Origin: Bacteroidales bacterium
Lineage (GTDB): Bacteria; Bacteroidota; Bacteroidia; Bacteroidales; Bacteroidaceae
Reading direction: 5' to 3'
Assembly (NCBI GenBank): GCA_004555055.1
Contig: SFJN01000169.1
Coordinates: 1-5,628 of the forward strand
DNA length: 5,628 nucleotides
Both the position numbers and the translations under genes were made by a program. How positions within the stretch are numbered: the stretch's first letter is position 1; each line of letters begins with the position of its first letter. Below the pieces are notes generated by a model. It did not search any database. It saw only the letters and a list, made by a program, of their open reading frames with translations, and was not told the DNA's origin. Positions 5,573-5,628 of this stretch are shown here, in pieces.

Positions 5573-5628
5573 AAAATATACATGACATTTTTTGCCCGAA
5601 AATGCGGTTTTTGTGGAATATGTTGTTC
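5569..5628 (+). CDS. Possible start of an unrecognised gene, cut by window end
   Basis: From the ATG at 5569 a frame stays open for 20 codons to the window edge (MKNIHDIFCPKMRFLWNMLF). I do not recognise the product. The hydrophobic and aromatic residues could be the start of a membrane or membrane-associated protein, but so few codons prove little. The codons (AAT, ATA, CAT) are AT-richer than those of the neighbouring genes, which is as expected of noncoding DNA as of a gene start. Support comes mainly from the ATGA overlap with the SD-led minigene. Confidence 0.3.
   Translation, partial: MKNIHDIFCPKMRFLWNMLF

Noticed and set aside
5590..5615. Possible terminator after the ABC gene
   Set aside because: The only pairing before the T-run is CCG/CGG, three base pairs, too weak for a terminator.

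Overview
This window is an ordinary chromosomal stretch from a member of the Bacteroidota, most likely order Bacteroidales (Bacteroides/Prevotella-like). The ribosomal proteins bS18 and bL9, the NAD kinase ending (KMMWG) and the DJ-1 protein (CYPGFE) all read like that group. Most genes lack a Shine-Dalgarno (SD) sequence, and the clearest promoter has the Bacteroidota form (TTG, 19-nt spacer, TAnnTTTG). Coding DNA is of moderate GC content and noncoding DNA is AT-richer.

Layout from left to right. Bases 1-748 hold the end of a ribosomal protein operon, rpsR then rplI; rpsF is expected just upstream. A strong intrinsic terminator follows at 788-828. After a leader of about 225 bp containing a possible stem comes truA (tRNA pseudouridine synthase, start reassigned to 1055). 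truA converges on a minus-strand DJ-1/PfpI-family gene (2002-2544), and one hairpin at 1878-1930 serves as terminator on both strands. The DJ-1 gene and nadK (NAD kinase, 2826-3758) diverge from an AT-rich region in which the same 10-mer, TATTTTTGCC, lies on each strand as an inverted repeat and carries the -7 element for each direction. nadK is followed after 47 bp by a complete ABC exporter half-transporter (3806-5497), probably co-transcribed.

The last 130 bases carry a 9-nt SD match, a 10-codon minigene that ends by ATGA overlap with a second start codon, and a reading frame that runs off the window edge.

Functionally these are housekeeping genes: ribosome assembly, tRNA modification, NADP supply, a probable stress or repair protein, and a membrane exporter of unknown substrate. 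No mobile element, CRISPR array, RNA gene or defence system is visible. The points most worth a second look are the mirrored divergent promoter, the strong SD on rpsR in an SD-poor genome, and the SD-led minigene at the right edge.
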